This document shows positions 55,812-62,857 of a DNA stretch of 64,000 bases, piece by piece. The stretch is from positions 62,001 to 126,000 of the forward strand of contig NZ_FQWV01000005.1 of the NCBI RefSeq assembly GCF_900129775.1, in the 5' to 3' direction. Position 1 is the first letter of the stretch; each line of letters begins with the position of its first letter. This DNA comes from Halobaculum gomorrense. Lineage in GTDB: Archaea; Halobacteriota; Halobacteria; Halobacteriales; Haloferacaceae. Under the pieces are notes generated by a model. The model saw only the letters and a list, made by a program, of their open reading frames with translations. It searched no databases and was not told the DNA's origin. The position numbers and the translations under genes were made by a program.

Positions 55812-56867
55812 TTAGCTGATCGCAAATTTTGCAGTCTGACGGAAGGATTCAGTAATTAACTCGTCGGCAGTACTCATACGGTCAAGTGGCGTGATCTCGG
55901 TATCCAACCCAGTCGCAGTAGCGTACTGGACCAATGCAGATCGAAGTTCTCGGTAGTCGGCATCTGACTCTTTCACAAAGATTGTGATTTCATCGTTATC
56001 GAGCACTCTGCCGGATTCCCACGAGATCACGTAACTTGACTCCTCAGCTGTCACCCTAATGAACTGGCAGGTTTCTCTGGTGACCGAATCAGACAATTCA
56101 CCATATTTTCCCCGAATCCAATCCTCAGACTCGGTCGACCTGATTTCGGTCATTGAATTTGCGGTGACCATCTCGTCACGCTCGAGCGCTCTCATAAAGC
56201 TATCAAATGAAGGGGTTTCTGACCGCCAATATATTGATAGAGAAGTATCACTAATTCGTTCTAAGGTGGCTTGGAACTCGTTCCCGATCTCCAACAGTTG
56301 TCTAACAAAACTTGTGTCTAAACCTGCAACTTTCCCTTCTCTTTGATCAACTTTGTTAATATGGCTGAAAGGACCGATTTGTGACGTATCTTCTTCCGTA
56401 AATTGAGAAGTGGTAGACTCATCAAAGAGCCGCTTGATGTCTAATGTGGACTCATCTGTATATTGTGGGTACTTTCGATACACATATTCTAGTAGATCTG
56501 AAAGCCTTTCTTGTCCGTATTCAGAATTGATTTTTTCTGCCTCGTCGAAAACCCGTTTAAACCCGTCCACTTTCTGAAGGTCAATTGCGGCTTTTACACC
56601 GTCTGGCTTGAGAGAATAATCTACTCGATAGTTGCCCGAGCTATTTTTTGTCCTGTTTCTATCAATATGTTCTCGCCGTCTCCACTCTTCAATGTCTTGC
56701 TCTAAGCGGTACGAGTACGGGCCAAACTTATATGGAACAAACTGGTAATTCTTTGGAATTTCTGATTCTTCTTGAGCTAGGAATACCAGTTTCTGGAACC
56801 GTATTGATCCCCGAATCCCCCCTCCATTCGAAGTGTGGAGGTATACTATGGGCAAGGGAGATGGCAT
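55812..56867 (-). CDS. Cassette gene 1: Panacea/YwgA-like N-terminal domain protein
   Basis: 351 residues from ATG 56867. The N-terminal segment GGIRGSIRFQKLVFLAQEES, then FVPYKFGPYSYRLEQDIEEW and NYRVDYSLKPDGVKAAID, has the wHTH-like layout of Panacea/DUF4065/YwgA domains found in toxin-antitoxin and phage-related loci. The remaining ~230 residues are alpha/beta and end in TADELITESFRQTAKFAIS; no catalytic motif is recognised. It is the first gene of the AT-rich cassette, 7 bases ahead of gene 2. The family call is inference from motif layout. Confidence 0.5.
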   Translation of the reverse strand: MPSPLPIVYLHTSNGGGIRGSIRFQKLVFLAQEESEIPKNYQFVPYKFGPYSYRLEQDIEEWRRREHIDRNRTKNSSGNYRVDYSLKPDGVKAAIDLQKVDGFKRVFDEAEKINSEYGQERLSDLLEYVYRKYPQYTDESTLDIKRLFDESTTSQFTEEDTSQIGPFSHINKVDQREGKVAGLDTSFVRQLLEIGNEFQATLERISDTSLSIYWRSETPSFDSFMRALERDEMVTANSMTEIRSTESEDWIRGKYGELSDSVTRETCQFIRVTAEESSYVISWESGRVLDNDEITIFVKESDADYRELRSALVQYATATGLDTEITPLDRMSTADELITESFRQTAKFAIS

Positions 56868-56913
56868 GTCGTTCTGAAGTCATCAGACCGGACAGTACAA
56901 AAACATTGGTAAA

Positions 56914-56936
56914 TTAGCAGTCTGTTAAACTGCTAA
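56914..56936. promoter_or_regulatory. Inverted repeat TTAGCAGT-N7-ACTGCTAA
   Basis: The perfect 8-base arms lie between the ATPase stop and the start of cassette gene 1. It may terminate the structural operon or act as operator of the cassette. Confidence 0.5.
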
Positions 56937-56978
56937 ATGTAGTGCAAGTAATTACAAACTGGGTTCACAGGAGCTGTG

Positions 56979-57920
56979 TCATCTTTTCTCGAGGTCATTG
57001 TAGTAACCATCCCAATCTCGATCAGCTTCGAAGAGTCCTTCATTAAGATTCCAGGACCAAGGCGCGGTATCATCAGGATCGTACTCAACACCTGTCGGCT
57101 CCAACTCCGCAACGGGGCCGGAGAAAATTGGACTCGATGGCCGGTCGGCATCCGCAGCCCAGTTTGAGAAGAACTCAGCAACAGTCTTCTCTGACTTCCA
57201 GACACCGAGCGTCGTCAACCGCTTCCCCTCTGGATGGTAGTCCTTCCCGGAGTGAACAACGTTCAGCTGTACGTCGACGCCGAGCTTCGCCATGCGCTTC
57301 GCGACGGGCGTCCACTGCGTGGCGACCTCACGGCTGTGCGTCCGTGCGTCCATGTGCGTCGAACACTCGTCGAGCAGCACCGCCTTCGGTCGCTCGCGAT
57401 GCTCGATCAGCAACTCGGTCAGCTCGTGCATCGACGTGACGCGAATGTCCGTCAGCGACCCCGCCGCGTTCGAGAGGACGAGGAGATCGTCGACGAGTTG
57501 CTTTCGCAGTTCGATCAAGAGCCAGCCGGCGTTTGTCTTGCCCGTCTCTGGGTTCCCACCGACCGAGACGAACGCTGGTGCACCGTGGTTGTCGAGCGCG
57601 CTCGATAGCTGCCCGAGCAGGCGCATTTGGGAAGCGGTCAACTCCGCTTCGGTCAGGCCGACGATGGTCGCGAGCTGTTCGCGACGACCGTCCATCACCG
57701 CGCGGGTCGCTTCCGCCGTGTGCAGCGTCGGTTCGACCTCCGAGCGCAGCGCCGATCGGGTCCAGCCGTCGACGCCCTGGAGGAACGAGAGCGCGTTTGC
57801 GTGGTCGGTGTCAGCGACGACGCCCGCATGATGATGGAGGTCGAGCGTCGTCTCTAGGTCACCGCGCGCTTGCTCAGCGAGCTTCGCCGCCGTGAACACC
57901 TGTTCGTCTACGTTCGTCAT
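56979..57920 (-). CDS. P-loop ATPase (pleolipovirus VP8-like)
   Basis: 313 residues from ATG 57920 (MTNVDEQVFTAAKLAEQARG). Walker A is SVGGNPETGKTNAGWLL and Walker B is PKAVLLDECSTHMDART. A polar segment VAKRMAKLGVDVQLNVVHSG follows, and the C-terminus is acidic. The first 90 residues are helical. In pleolipoviruses an NTPase at this position is conserved and may power assembly or genome handling. Its ATG overlaps the preceding TGA. Confidence 0.75.
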   Translation of the reverse strand: MTNVDEQVFTAAKLAEQARGDLETTLDLHHHAGVVADTDHANALSFLQGVDGWTRSALRSEVEPTLHTAEATRAVMDGRREQLATIVGLTEAELTASQMRLLGQLSSALDNHGAPAFVSVGGNPETGKTNAGWLLIELRKQLVDDLLVLSNAAGSLTDIRVTSMHELTELLIEHRERPKAVLLDECSTHMDARTHSREVATQWTPVAKRMAKLGVDVQLNVVHSGKDYHPEGKRLTTLGVWKSEKTVAEFFSNWAADADRPSSPIFSGPVAELEPTGVEYDPDDTAPWSWNLNEGLFEADRDWDGYYNDLEKR

Positions 57921-58036
57921 CGCGAGCCTCCGTCACAGTTCGAACAGATCACCGCGATGTACTCACCGAGATGCCAGTCGTCGACGAGTTCGAATCGAAC
58001 CGGCGTCGAGCACGTCGAGCAGATCGCGTCAGTCAT
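57917..58036 (-). CDS. 39-residue zinc-ribbon microprotein
   Basis: ATG 58036 opens MTDAICSTCSTPVRFELVDD, then WHLGEYIAVICSNCDGGSR. Two CxxC knuckles 23 residues apart make a four-Cys zinc ribbon. It overlaps the start of the ATPase gene (ATGA) and the end of the two-helix protein gene, so it is translated within the operon. Its short length and clean motif argue for a real gene. Confidence 0.6.
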   Translation of the reverse strand: MTDAICSTCSTPVRFELVDDWHLGEYIAVICSNCDGGSR

Positions 58037-58880
58037 CGGCGGGAGCCTCCGGGTTGGTTCGTGGCAGGCCGCCGCCGGTCACGTCGCTCACGTCCAGGTC
58101 GAGTTCGGTGATGAAGTCGGTCGGCGACTCATCGTCGACGCGAGACAGCCCGCGTTCCATCCCGAGTTCGTCGAGCGCGTCGGCAATCGCCGCGTCGAGT
58201 CCGTCGCCCTCATCCGGGAGTGTACCAGCTTCGAACGTCTCGATCACTTTTCGAACGCCAGCGTGCGCAGCGCGCTGGACGATCACCCAGCCTTGGGCGT
58301 CGAGCCGGCGGCCCTTCTGGGCGTCTTCTTCGAGCTGGTCGCGACAGGTGCGGATCGCTTCGATCGCCTGGAGCAGCTCGGCGTCCGAGAGCGTGCCGCG
58401 CCAGGTGCCGCGGAACTCCTTTTCGGCGAAGTCCACGTCTCGAGTAACGATCAGATTCGGCGTGAGCCAGTACGGCGATCCTTCGGTGCACTTCCAGTTA
58501 GCCCGATAGGCCGAAGTCGGGACGAGCCACGCGCCACCGCCGGAACGGTCGTCGGCGTCGAGGTCGACGAGCAGCAGCTTCGACGGGTTCCAGAGTAGGG
58601 ACTTGACGCGCGACCAGACGGGCCGTCCGAGCAGGAGCGCGGACAGGCTGGCGCTCACGCCGATGATGCGAGCGTTCCGAGGGAAGGTGATCCCGAAGGC
58701 CAGCGAGGCGACGAGGAAGCCAGCGAGCCCGGCAGCGACGACGTAGGGCCACCGTGCGACGACGTAGCCGACGACCGTCCAGAAGGTCGACTGGCGCGGG
58801 TCGCTCGCGAGATGGTCCGATGTACCCGCGCGGTTCGCTTGGGTCCGACGGTCGGCATCATCGGAGCGTTCGTCAGGCAT
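58029..58880 (-). CDS. Two-helix membrane protein (pleolipovirus ORF7-like)
   Basis: 283 residues from ATG 58880. Helices at about 40-58 and 62-80 (VVARWPYVVAAGLAGFLVAS and NARIIGVSASLSALLLG) are followed by a soluble alpha/beta domain with LLLVDLDADDRSGGGAWLVP, IVTRDVDFAEKEFRGTWRG and an acidic end. Its start overlaps the 28-residue microprotein, and its stop overlaps the zinc-ribbon ORF. This is the usual ORF7 position in pleolipoviruses. Confidence 0.65.
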   Translation of the reverse strand: MPDERSDDADRRTQANRAGTSDHLASDPRQSTFWTVVGYVVARWPYVVAAGLAGFLVASLAFGITFPRNARIIGVSASLSALLLGRPVWSRVKSLLWNPSKLLLVDLDADDRSGGGAWLVPTSAYRANWKCTEGSPYWLTPNLIVTRDVDFAEKEFRGTWRGTLSDAELLQAIEAIRTCRDQLEEDAQKGRRLDAQGWVIVQRAAHAGVRKVIETFEAGTLPDEGDGLDAAIADALDELGMERGLSRVDDESPTDFITELDLDVSDVTGGGLPRTNPEAPADD

Positions 58881-58959
58881 GGGTCACCTCCCATGCGAGA
58901 ACGAGCGCGGAGCCAGCGACGACGAGCAGGCCGGCGACGGCTTCGAGGACGGGGCTCAT
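58873..58959 (-). CDS. 28-residue membrane microprotein
   Basis: ATG 58959 opens MSPVLEAVAGLLVVAGSALV, then LAWEVTHA. One helix spans residues 4-23. Its ATG overlaps the preceding TGA, and its end overlaps the start of the two-helix protein by 8 bases. Both overlaps make it likely to be translated, but no homologue is known to me. Confidence 0.5.
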   Translation of the reverse strand: MSPVLEAVAGLLVVAGSALVLAWEVTHA

Positions 58960-59522
58960 GCGATGCGCTCACCCTCGTTGGAGTCGCCCGAGACGACCGA
59001 CAGCGCGCCGAGAACGACGGCAAGCGCGACGCCCAGGGCACCGCCGATGCCGGCGTCTCTCACGTCCGCGCCGTCCCACGGGCCAGCGACGATCGCGCCG
59101 CCTTGGTCAGCGTCGAGCTTGGTATAAACACCTGCGCGGATGGAGGTAGAGGTCGTGATAGATACCTCTCCGGTCGGCGAGGCGATCTCGACGACGGTCG
59201 AGCCGCGAAGCAGCTCGCGCGAGACGACCGCGCCGCGGGTCGCACCGCGTTTCGAATGCTCGACGGGTGCGGTCAGCGTGAGCGATGGCCGATAGGCGCT
59301 GCTGTTGAAGACGATCCGAAACACGCCGTCGGTGTACGACCAGCTCTCGATGTAGACGGCCGGATCACCGAATACTTGCGCTTCTCCGGGCCGCTCACCG
59401 TCGGCAGGCCCCGGCGTGTTCTCTGCGGTCGGGGTCGAGGTCGGCGACTCCTGGGCGACCGCCGCCAGCGGTGTGGCGAGCAGGCCCAGCAGGAGCAGGC
59501 CGACCAGTATGGTGCGGACCAT
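58956..59522 (-). CDS. Secreted/anchored viral protein
   Basis: 188 residues from ATG 59522: a signal peptide (MVRTILVGLLLLGLLATPLA), a Thr/Pro/Gly-rich linker, a beta-rich external part (VYIESWSYTDGVFRIVFNSS) and a C-terminal helix GGALGVALAVVLGALSVVSG. A TTG at 59591 would prolong the N-terminus across the tRNA-like element, which I reject. It looks like a minor virion or surface component. Confidence 0.6.
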   Translation of the reverse strand: MVRTILVGLLLLGLLATPLAAVAQESPTSTPTAENTPGPADGERPGEAQVFGDPAVYIESWSYTDGVFRIVFNSSAYRPSLTLTAPVEHSKRGATRGAVVSRELLRGSTVVEIASPTGEVSITTSTSIRAGVYTKLDADQGGAIVAGPWDGADVRDAGIGGALGVALAVVLGALSVVSGDSNEGERIA

Positions 59523-59524
59523 AG

Positions 59525-59571
59525 GACGCGCCGCCGGAGTCGAACCGGCGAGAACCGACCGCGGGCGCGTC
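59525..59571 (-). ncRNA. Compact tRNA-like element (acceptor stem plus T-arm)
   Basis: In transcription order the element opens with GACGCGCC (59571-59564), continues through 14 bases, then the T-arm GCCGG-TTCGACT-CCGGC (59549-59533), followed immediately by GGCGCGTC (59532-59525), the exact complement of the first stem. The T-loop fits the tRNA consensus TTCRANY and the whole 11-mer is the box-B pattern. No D- or anticodon arm exists, so it is not a normal tRNA. It fills the only sizeable gap in the structural operon. Confidence 0.45.
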
Positions 59572-59592
59572 GAGGCAGGAAACCATGACAAT

Positions 59593-59784
59593 TCAGAAGG
59601 GGTTCAGCTGGTCAGCGATCACCCCCTCGATCCAGTTGAGTAGGTCTCCGGCGAGCTGGTCGGCGAGATCGAGGCCAATCCCGAGAACGTCGACACCGCC
59701 GAGTTGCAGGAGGACGAGCGCGGCAAGAACGCCGTAGCTGATGAGCCCCGGCCGCGGCAGGAATCGTAGCAGGAGCCACCACAT
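59593..59784 (-). CDS. Small membrane protein in the structural operon
   Basis: 63 residues from ATG 59784: MWWLLLRFLPRPGLISYGVL then ALVLLQLGGVDVLGIGLDL. Two hydrophobic segments around a Pro-Gly turn are followed by an amphipathic end. It starts 3 bases after the spike stop. It may be a minor virion protein like the small proteins of pleolipoviruses. Confidence 0.6.
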   Translation of the reverse strand: MWWLLLRFLPRPGLISYGVLAALVLLQLGGVDVLGIGLDLADQLAGDLLNWIEGVIADQLNPF

Positions 59785-59787
59785 GAC

Positions 59788-61257
59788 TCAGTCCCTCTTG
59801 GACTGCTGGCCCTTCCCGTAGGCGAGCAGGCCGATCACTGCGAGCGCGCCAAGGAGGTACTTCGGGTCGATGTTGGTCCCGGACCCGGAGGAGCCGTCAG
59901 CAGCGGCTTGCTCCTTCGCCTCCATCTCCTTGCGCAGCTCCTCGATGGTTTCCATCTTTTCGAGCAGTTCGCTCGTGTTCGAGGTCTTGTAGACGACTTT
60001 CGTGGCGGTGACGTTGTCGACGTTCGAACCGTCGGTCGAGGAGATCGCGCCGACATGGAATTCCCCGTTCAGCTCCACCTTCTTGCCGTCGGTGGTGACG
60101 AGGAACACCGGGCCGGAGATGTTCGAAGCGTTGTAGGTCGTGTTGGCGGACCAGCTGCCATTTGGCGCCTCTCGCGCCATCACGAGGCCGTGCCGTTCGA
60201 CGCTGTTGTAGGTGACAGCCATCGTACCGGTGCCGTTGAGGTTCGGTGTGTCGAGGCCGAGGTTCGAGAGAGCAGCGACCGAGTTGTACAGGTTGCTGTC
60301 CTCACTGTACTCGACGCCGTAGTTGGTCATCTGATTGACCCCGGAGATCACGTCGGTGGCGTTGATCTGCCCTGAATCGAAGGCTGTCCAGGTGTTATTA
60401 ACGAAGGGATCGACCTCGGCCTGAAGGCCGGAATTTTGGTTCTGGATGTCGATCCAGGTCCCTCGCCAGTCCTCACGCTGCCCGATGAACGACTCATCCT
60501 CGAAGTTGCTGTTAGGAGCCTTGAGCAGAATCCTGTAAAGACGGGACGAGTCACTCCACGACGATGCGACGTGGATTGTGGGGTACTTGTTGAACCCGTT
60601 GGGTCCCGTCGAGGAGAATTCCAAGGTCTTGACGGTGCGAGTGCTGCCGTTGGTGAGTGTGACCGAGGCGGTCCCGGTGCCCTCGAACGTGTACGACCGC
60701 TGGGAGTCGTACGAGAAGATTTGACCGGGCGAGAGGTCGGACTCGTTGACCGCGCGCTGTCGAAGCGTCTTGAACGCTACCACGGTAGCGTTCCAGCTGT
60801 CGATGAGATTCACCTGTTTGACAGCGTAGTAGTCGGCGATGGCGGTGCGAGCGTTCGACTTCGCGACCGCTTTGGCCGACCCGTTCTGGTACGACGAAGC
60901 GACGGCACTCTCGGCTTGCATCCACGCAGCTGCCTCGGTGTCGTTGAGGTAGTTGGCGAACACGGCACGTTGCTGCTCGGTCTGTGCGACGTGAGCGAGG
61001 CCAGCGTTGTAGATGTCTGAGTGCGTCTGGTTGGTGGTCGCATCACGCACCTCTTGGACAGCTCCGGCCTGATGATCGCGGGCACACTTGTCGTAGTTCG
61101 CGATGGTGAGCGAGGCGAAGAACACGAGGCTGTCGAGGTTCGAACAGTCGTGGGTCGCCGCCGCTGGTTGGACAGCGACACCACCCCCAAGAGCGGAGAA
61201 CACGAGCAGTAGCGCGAACAGCGGCGCGACGATCTGACTACGGTTCGGTCGGTCCAC
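59788..61257 (-). CDS. Spike (envelope) protein, pleolipovirus VP4-like
   Basis: 489 residues from GTG 61257. A signal peptide (LFALLLVFSALGGGVAVQPA) is followed by the HDCSNLDSLVFFASLTIANYDKCARDH segment with two Cys, then a long extracellular part with N-glycosylation sites (NGST, NNTW, NGTG, NTTY). A coiled coil (LLEKMETIEELRKEMEAKEQ) and a C-terminal helix (YLLGALAVIGLLAYGKG) precede a KR tail. This architecture is typical of pleolipovirus spikes, which bind and fuse the host membrane. It is the strongest marker of the provirus. Confidence 0.85.
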   Translation of the reverse strand: MDRPNRSQIVAPLFALLLVFSALGGGVAVQPAAATHDCSNLDSLVFFASLTIANYDKCARDHQAGAVQEVRDATTNQTHSDIYNAGLAHVAQTEQQRAVFANYLNDTEAAAWMQAESAVASSYQNGSAKAVAKSNARTAIADYYAVKQVNLIDSWNATVVAFKTLRQRAVNESDLSPGQIFSYDSQRSYTFEGTGTASVTLTNGSTRTVKTLEFSSTGPNGFNKYPTIHVASSWSDSSRLYRILLKAPNSNFEDESFIGQREDWRGTWIDIQNQNSGLQAEVDPFVNNTWTAFDSGQINATDVISGVNQMTNYGVEYSEDSNLYNSVAALSNLGLDTPNLNGTGTMAVTYNSVERHGLVMAREAPNGSWSANTTYNASNISGPVFLVTTDGKKVELNGEFHVGAISSTDGSNVDNVTATKVVYKTSNTSELLEKMETIEELRKEMEAKEQAAADGSSGSGTNIDPKYLLGALAVIGLLAYGKGQQSKRD

Positions 61258-61263
61258 GGTGGA

Positions 61264-61662
61264 TCACCTCACCGCGACGGCCCACGAGACGACGGTCGCG
61301 AGGAACGCGAGCTGCATTCCCAGCGGGTCGCCCAAGCCGATCAGGAAGTCGGTCACTTCTGCGGTCAGGTGCTCGCCGAGGATCACCGCGGGGCCGATCG
61401 CGATCGCGACCTGCTCCCAAGTCTCGTAGTTCTCGAACTGGCGCGTCGACGAGCCCGCGAACGCGACGACGAACGCCCCCATCGAGACGAGCACAGCGTG
61501 TTCGGCGCCGAGCGTGTACGACAGCCACGAGAGTTCGACTGTGGCGATGCCGCCGAACTGGTAGAGCCCAGCGAGCAGGTACGCGGCGGACAGGTACGCG
61601 GGGATGGTGCGGATGTTGGCGTAATCGCCGAGCACGCCGCTCATGCGGTTCGAGTACGCCAT
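61264..61662 (-). CDS. Four-helix virion membrane protein (VP3-like)
   Basis: 132 residues from ATG 61662 (MAYSNRMSGVLGDYANIRTI). Four helices: 19-40, about 49-66, 87-105 and 113-131. This is the position and form of the internal membrane protein VP3 of pleolipoviruses, which with the spike makes the envelope. Its ATG overlaps the stop of the acidic-protein gene, and the spike GTG follows after 6 bases. Confidence 0.75.
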   Translation of the reverse strand: MAYSNRMSGVLGDYANIRTIPAYLSAAYLLAGLYQFGGIATVELSWLSYTLGAEHAVLVSMGAFVVAFAGSSTRQFENYETWEQVAIAIGPAVILGEHLTAEVTDFLIGLGDPLGMQLAFLATVVSWAVAVR

Positions 61663-61997
61663 CAGTCGTCCCTCGCGAACCGCGCCTCCTTCGGGTGGTA
61701 CTCGGTCTCGTCGCCGTCTTCGTTGGTGAACGTCTGGGAGTTCTCGTCGACGCGGACGAACATCTGATTGCCCTCGACGAGCGCGGCAATCAGCTGGCGC
61801 TGGAGGGTCCGATTCATGTACATCGGGTTCCCGTCCAGCTCGATCACACCGTTGTGGCCCGCATCGGGGTTCCAGCCGGTGATCGTCCCGCTGACAGTCT
61901 CGCCGGGATCGGGGTTCAGCCAGTTGCTACCGCTCGATTCCTCATCAGTGCTGACCGGGTCGAGGTCGTCGAACGCCGGCTCGCTTTTGGACGCCAT
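61662..61997 (-). CDS. Small acidic OB-like protein, first gene of the structural operon
   Basis: 111 residues from ATG 61997. A disordered acidic start (FDDLDPVSTDEESSGSNWLN) precedes a compact beta part: GETVSGTITGWNPDAGHNGV, NPMYMNRTLQRQLIAALVEG and MFVRVDENSQTFTNEDGDE. It could bind nucleic acid, but this is uncertain. The stop overlaps the next ATG. Confidence 0.6.
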   Translation of the reverse strand: MASKSEPAFDDLDPVSTDEESSGSNWLNPDPGETVSGTITGWNPDAGHNGVIELDGNPMYMNRTLQRQLIAALVEGNQMFVRVDENSQTFTNEDGDETEYHPKEARFARDD

Positions 61998-62000
61998 TGC

Positions 62001-62046
62001 AGTATCTAGTACTAGACATACTCACTTAGCCGAGCACACGGCTCGG
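62001..62046 (-). promoter_or_regulatory. Control region of the structural operon: dyad plus hairpin
   Basis: A 12-base perfect palindrome TCTAGTACTAGA lies at 62005-62016. It is framed by AGTAT (62001-62005) and ATACT (62018-62022). Next to it, CCGAGC-N5-GCTCGG makes a hairpin at 62030-62046. Both lie just before the ATG at 61997, where a repressor could block transcription. A GTGAAAGTA motif follows at 62046-62054. Confidence 0.55.
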
Positions 62047-62177
62047 TGAAAGTAAAATCCGAGAGGTTGAGTGAACTAGGTGGCCAGCCTAACCAGAAAA
62101 CCGAACGCAGCCTATCACTCAGTTATTGATGACTCTCAGCAACATCGAGACAAATAATCAAATCGTTGAAATTCCTT

Positions 62178-62576
62178 CTACGGGGCAGTCTCTTCAGCGA
62201 GCGTTTGAGACGTGTCACCATTCTCAGCAGTCCAAATCACGCGGACGTACTCACCAGAAGTGTAATTCGCTGTTTTGCTGGTTCCAGCGGACACCTCTGT
62301 CCCGAATGAGACAGTCTCATTGGGAGTGGACAGCGTGACGTTGTCCGAAGCAGGGATCGTTGAGCCACCAGTGTGGGTGGCAGTCACGTCCATTGCCGTG
62401 TTGTTGTAATCAAACTGGAAGTTCGCGTTCGGTGCGGTCTGCTGCACGCTGTTCCCCAAACCGAGGACGAACGACCCGATAACCGCCGCGAGGATCACTG
62501 TGATAGCGACCATCAGGATAACCCCGATCACCGGGGAAACGGCACGGTCGTCGTCGAATAGGTTTTTGAAGTCCAT
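62178..62576 (-). CDS. Archaeal type IV pilin
   Basis: 132 residues from ATG 62576. The class III signal MDFKNLFDDDRAVSPVIGVI has the prepilin peptidase site before AVSP, followed by a long hydrophobic helix (ILMVAITVILAAVIGSFVLG). A beta-rich C-terminal domain (FQFDYNNTAMDVTATHTGGS) follows, with N-glycosylation sites. It is a normal haloarchaeal PilA-type pilin, but inside a provirus. No prepilin peptidase or pilus ATPase is near. Confidence 0.88.
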   Translation of the reverse strand: MDFKNLFDDDRAVSPVIGVILMVAITVILAAVIGSFVLGLGNSVQQTAPNANFQFDYNNTAMDVTATHTGGSTIPASDNVTLSTPNETVSFGTEVSAGTSKTANYTSGEYVRVIWTAENGDTSQTLAEETAP

Positions 62577-62645
62577 GGTTTCTCTCGTACACAGCGAGCG
62601 ATCAGTACCGCCAACCTCCCTGTGTTGGTTACAACTTGGCTGTCC

Positions 62646-62660
62646 GCTAATATATACTTA
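62646..62660 (-). promoter_or_regulatory. TATA box of the pilin gene
   Basis: The minus strand reads TAAGTATATATTAGC, a strong TATA element about 75 bases upstream of the pilin ATG, implying a short leader. Confidence 0.6.
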
Positions 62661-62724
62661 GTGTTCCAGTTATCACGAGTGAAAACAAACGTTCTACAGC
62701 AGCTGCTATGTATTTTGAAAGTCT

Positions 62725-62778
62725 GGTGGGCAAAGAGCCCACCTGGACTGTGGAACAGGGCAGGTAATGACTCTGCCC
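62725..62778. other. Two adjacent GC hairpins between the pilin and replication-type genes
   Basis: GGTGGGC-AAAGA-GCCCACC occupies 62725-62743. GGGCAG-N9-CTGCCC occupies 62758-62778. The first contains GCCCA on both strands. The hairpins follow the stop of the replication-type gene in transcription order and could terminate it or serve replication. The rest of 62577-62857 holds only the pilin promoter. Confidence 0.5.
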
Positions 62779-62857
62779 GGCTGTATCTTAGATGTATTAT
62801 AGTATTAATTCTATTGTTCTGATTATGGTTTCTGAGACACAATGGTGCGATACGGGG

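Noticed and set aside
57980-58005. Box-B-like GGTTCGATTC on the minus strand
   Set aside because: It lies in the coding sequence of the zinc-ribbon microprotein and its flanks do not form a T-stem.
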